Assembly: GCA_027186245.1 (NCBI GenBank) | Contig: CP114481.1 | Location: forward strand, 43,369,501-43,433,500 | DNA length: 64,000 bases | Direction of reading: 5' to 3' | Origin: Coriaria nepalensis | Lineage: Eukaryota > Streptophyta > Magnoliopsida > Cucurbitales > Coriariaceae | Shown here: positions 63,025 to 64,000 of the stretch, piece by piece | Layout of the letters: each line of letters begins with the position of its first letter | How positions within the stretch are numbered: the first letter of the stretch is position 1 | Notes under the pieces: model-generated | Database searches by the model: none | What the model was told of the DNA's origin: nothing | The model's input: the letters and a program-made list of their open reading frames with translations, nothing else | Program-made: the position numbers and the translations under genes

Positions 63025-64000
63025 AATGATCATTTGGAAGTTATGCACAAAACTTGAGTTTGTAGTGCAAAAATAGAATGCGTTCGACTTGCTTTGAAAT
63101 AAATTATTGACTTGAAATGACTCATTGAAATGATTTTAACGTTAAACGAATGCACACTTTCCTTGCATTGATCATTTGCAACTTATGCACAAAAGTTGTG
63201 TTTATAGTGAAAAAGTAGAATTCGTTCGAATTGCTTTGAAATAAGTTATTGACTTGAAATGACTCATTGAAATGATTTTAAGGTTAAACGAATGCACACT
63301 TTCCTTGCATTGATCATTTGCAAGTTATGCACAAAAGTTGTGTTTGTAGTGAAAAAATAGAATTCGTTCGAATTGCTTTGAAAGAAGATATTGAGTTGAA
63401 ATGACTCATTGAAATGATTGTAAGGTTAAACGAATGCACACTTTCCTTGCATTGATCATTTGCAAGTTATGCACAAAAGTTGTGTTTGTAGTGCAAAAAT
63501 AGAATTCGTTCGACTTGCTTTGAAATATGTTATTGACTTGAAATGACTCATTGAAATGATTGTAAGGTTAAACGAATGCACACTTTCCTTGCATTGATCG
63601 CTTGCAAGTTATGCACAAAACTTGTTTTTGTAGTGAAAAAATAGAATTCGTTCGAATTGCTTTGAAAGAAGATATTGAGTTGAAATGACTCATTGAAATG
63701 ATTTTAAGGTTAAACGAATGGACACTTTCTTTGCATTGATCATTTGCAACTTATGCACAAAACTTGTGTTTGTAGTGCAAACATAGAATTTGTTCGACTT
63801 GCTTTGAAATAAGTTATTGACTTGAAATGACTCATTGAAATGATTTTAAGGTTAAATCAATGCACACTTTCCTTGCATTGATCATTTGCAAGTTATGCAC
63901 AAAACTTGTGTTTGTAGTGAAAAAATAGAATTCGTTCGAATTGCTTTGAAAGAAGATATTGACTTGAAATGACTCATTAAAATGATTGTAAGGTTAAACG

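Larger units (their letters stand above)
1..64000. repeat. Satellite DNA array, 142/141-bp monomer, entire window
   Basis: Every stretch of the window aligns to the same AT-rich monomer. The word gacttgc or a close variant recurs at 1, 143, 285, 427, 569 and 711, which is a 142-bp step, then at 852, a 141-bp step. This continues to the last base, all in one orientation. The 141-bp form lacks one G in the segment written aaggttaaac in the full-length form (aagttaaac, aaattaaatg or taggttaaac). I saw no inserted mobile element, inversion, gene or unique spacer, and the array is open at both ends. Megabase-type satellite arrays of this kind normally form constitutive heterochromatin and often centromeres. 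The sequence alone cannot say which, and I do not recognise the family or species. Confidence 0.98.
58541..64000. repeat. Diverged satellite subfamily domain
   Basis: Monomers here share a different set of variants: tttgaaagaagatattgag instead of tttgaaataagttattgac, tgattgtaagg, aaaagttgtg, gtgaaaaaatag, and frequent gaatgcg or gaactcg replacing the EcoRI GAATTC. Almost all are 142 bp, unlike the many 141-bp monomers to the left. Ordinary monomers are interspersed, so the domain is a mixture rather than a sharp replacement. It continues past the window edge. Confidence 0.88.

Noticed and set aside
1..64000. CRISPR-like array because of regular repetition
   Set aside because: There are no unique spacers between short repeats; the entire 142-bp unit is repeated, and the period, length and HOR structure are those of a eukaryotic satellite.
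1..64000. W-box-like TTGACY in each monomer as a regulatory element
   Set aside because: The core is only six bases and is lost in the gagttg subfamily. With no nearby gene to regulate, chance occurrence fixed by amplification is sufficient.
1..64000. One nucleosome per monomer phasing
   Set aside because: A 141-142 bp unit is slightly shorter than the 147-bp core and leaves no linker, so simple one-to-one phasing is not supported by length; it would need nuclease data.
58541..64000. Transposon or foreign insertion at the subfamily boundary
   Set aside because: The monomer register continues across the boundary with recognisable 142-bp units; there are no terminal repeats, target-site duplications or unrelated sequence.
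1..64000. Assembly artefact producing false HORs
   Set aside because: Not excluded, but HOR copies carry private single-base changes and different rearrangements, which simple duplication of reads would not produce. Raw-read coverage would settle it.

Overview
The whole 64 kb window is one uninterrupted, head-to-tail tandem array of an AT-rich satellite. The monomer is 142 bp, with a common 141-bp variant. A typical monomer hand-counts at 45 G+C in 142 (about 32% GC). At this spacing the window holds roughly 450 monomers, all in the same orientation. I found no gene, RNA gene, transposon insertion, CRISPR array or unique sequence, and the array runs off both ends. Such an array is typical of eukaryotic heterochromatin: a centromeric, pericentromeric, subtelomeric or knob-like block assembled from long reads. 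I do not recognise the monomer and cannot assign a species. Monomer length and CAAAA-type motifs would suit a plant, but an animal is not excluded.

Monomer variants are not randomly mixed; they recur in fixed orders as higher-order repeats (HORs). From left to right:
- 1-13.5 kb: a 27-monomer HOR of 3,831 bp. Copies 1 and 3 are colinear, copy 2 is rearranged to 3,971 bp, and copy 4 is partial.
- 12.6-17.7 kb: an 18-mer of 2,551 bp, two copies.
- 17.4-20.2 kb: a 10-mer of 1,417 bp, two copies.
- 21.0-28.6 kb: a 19-mer of 2,694 bp, two full copies and one shortened to 1,984 bp.
- 29.7-34.7 kb: a different 19-mer of 2,692 bp, one full copy and one shortened.
- 34.7-37.1 kb: a 9-mer of 1,274 bp, two copies.
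- 36.6-53.2 kb: a 38-mer of about 5.39 kb, three copies, the third with a 993-bp internal duplication.
- 53.2-58.5 kb: a mosaic of blocks also seen elsewhere in the window.
- 58.5-64 kb: a diverged subfamily with short HORs (2-mer of 284 bp, 5-mer of 710 bp).

Nothing here works as a gene system. What can be read is the history of the array: unequal exchange, nested amplification and conversion-like mixing of variants. Each typical monomer also carries an EcoRI site, a BclI site, an AP-1/GCN4-type TGACTCA palindrome, two short dyads and three CpGs that look like mutation hotspots. Periods come from hand-measured distances between diagnostic variants. Boundaries given as approximate are good to about one monomer.
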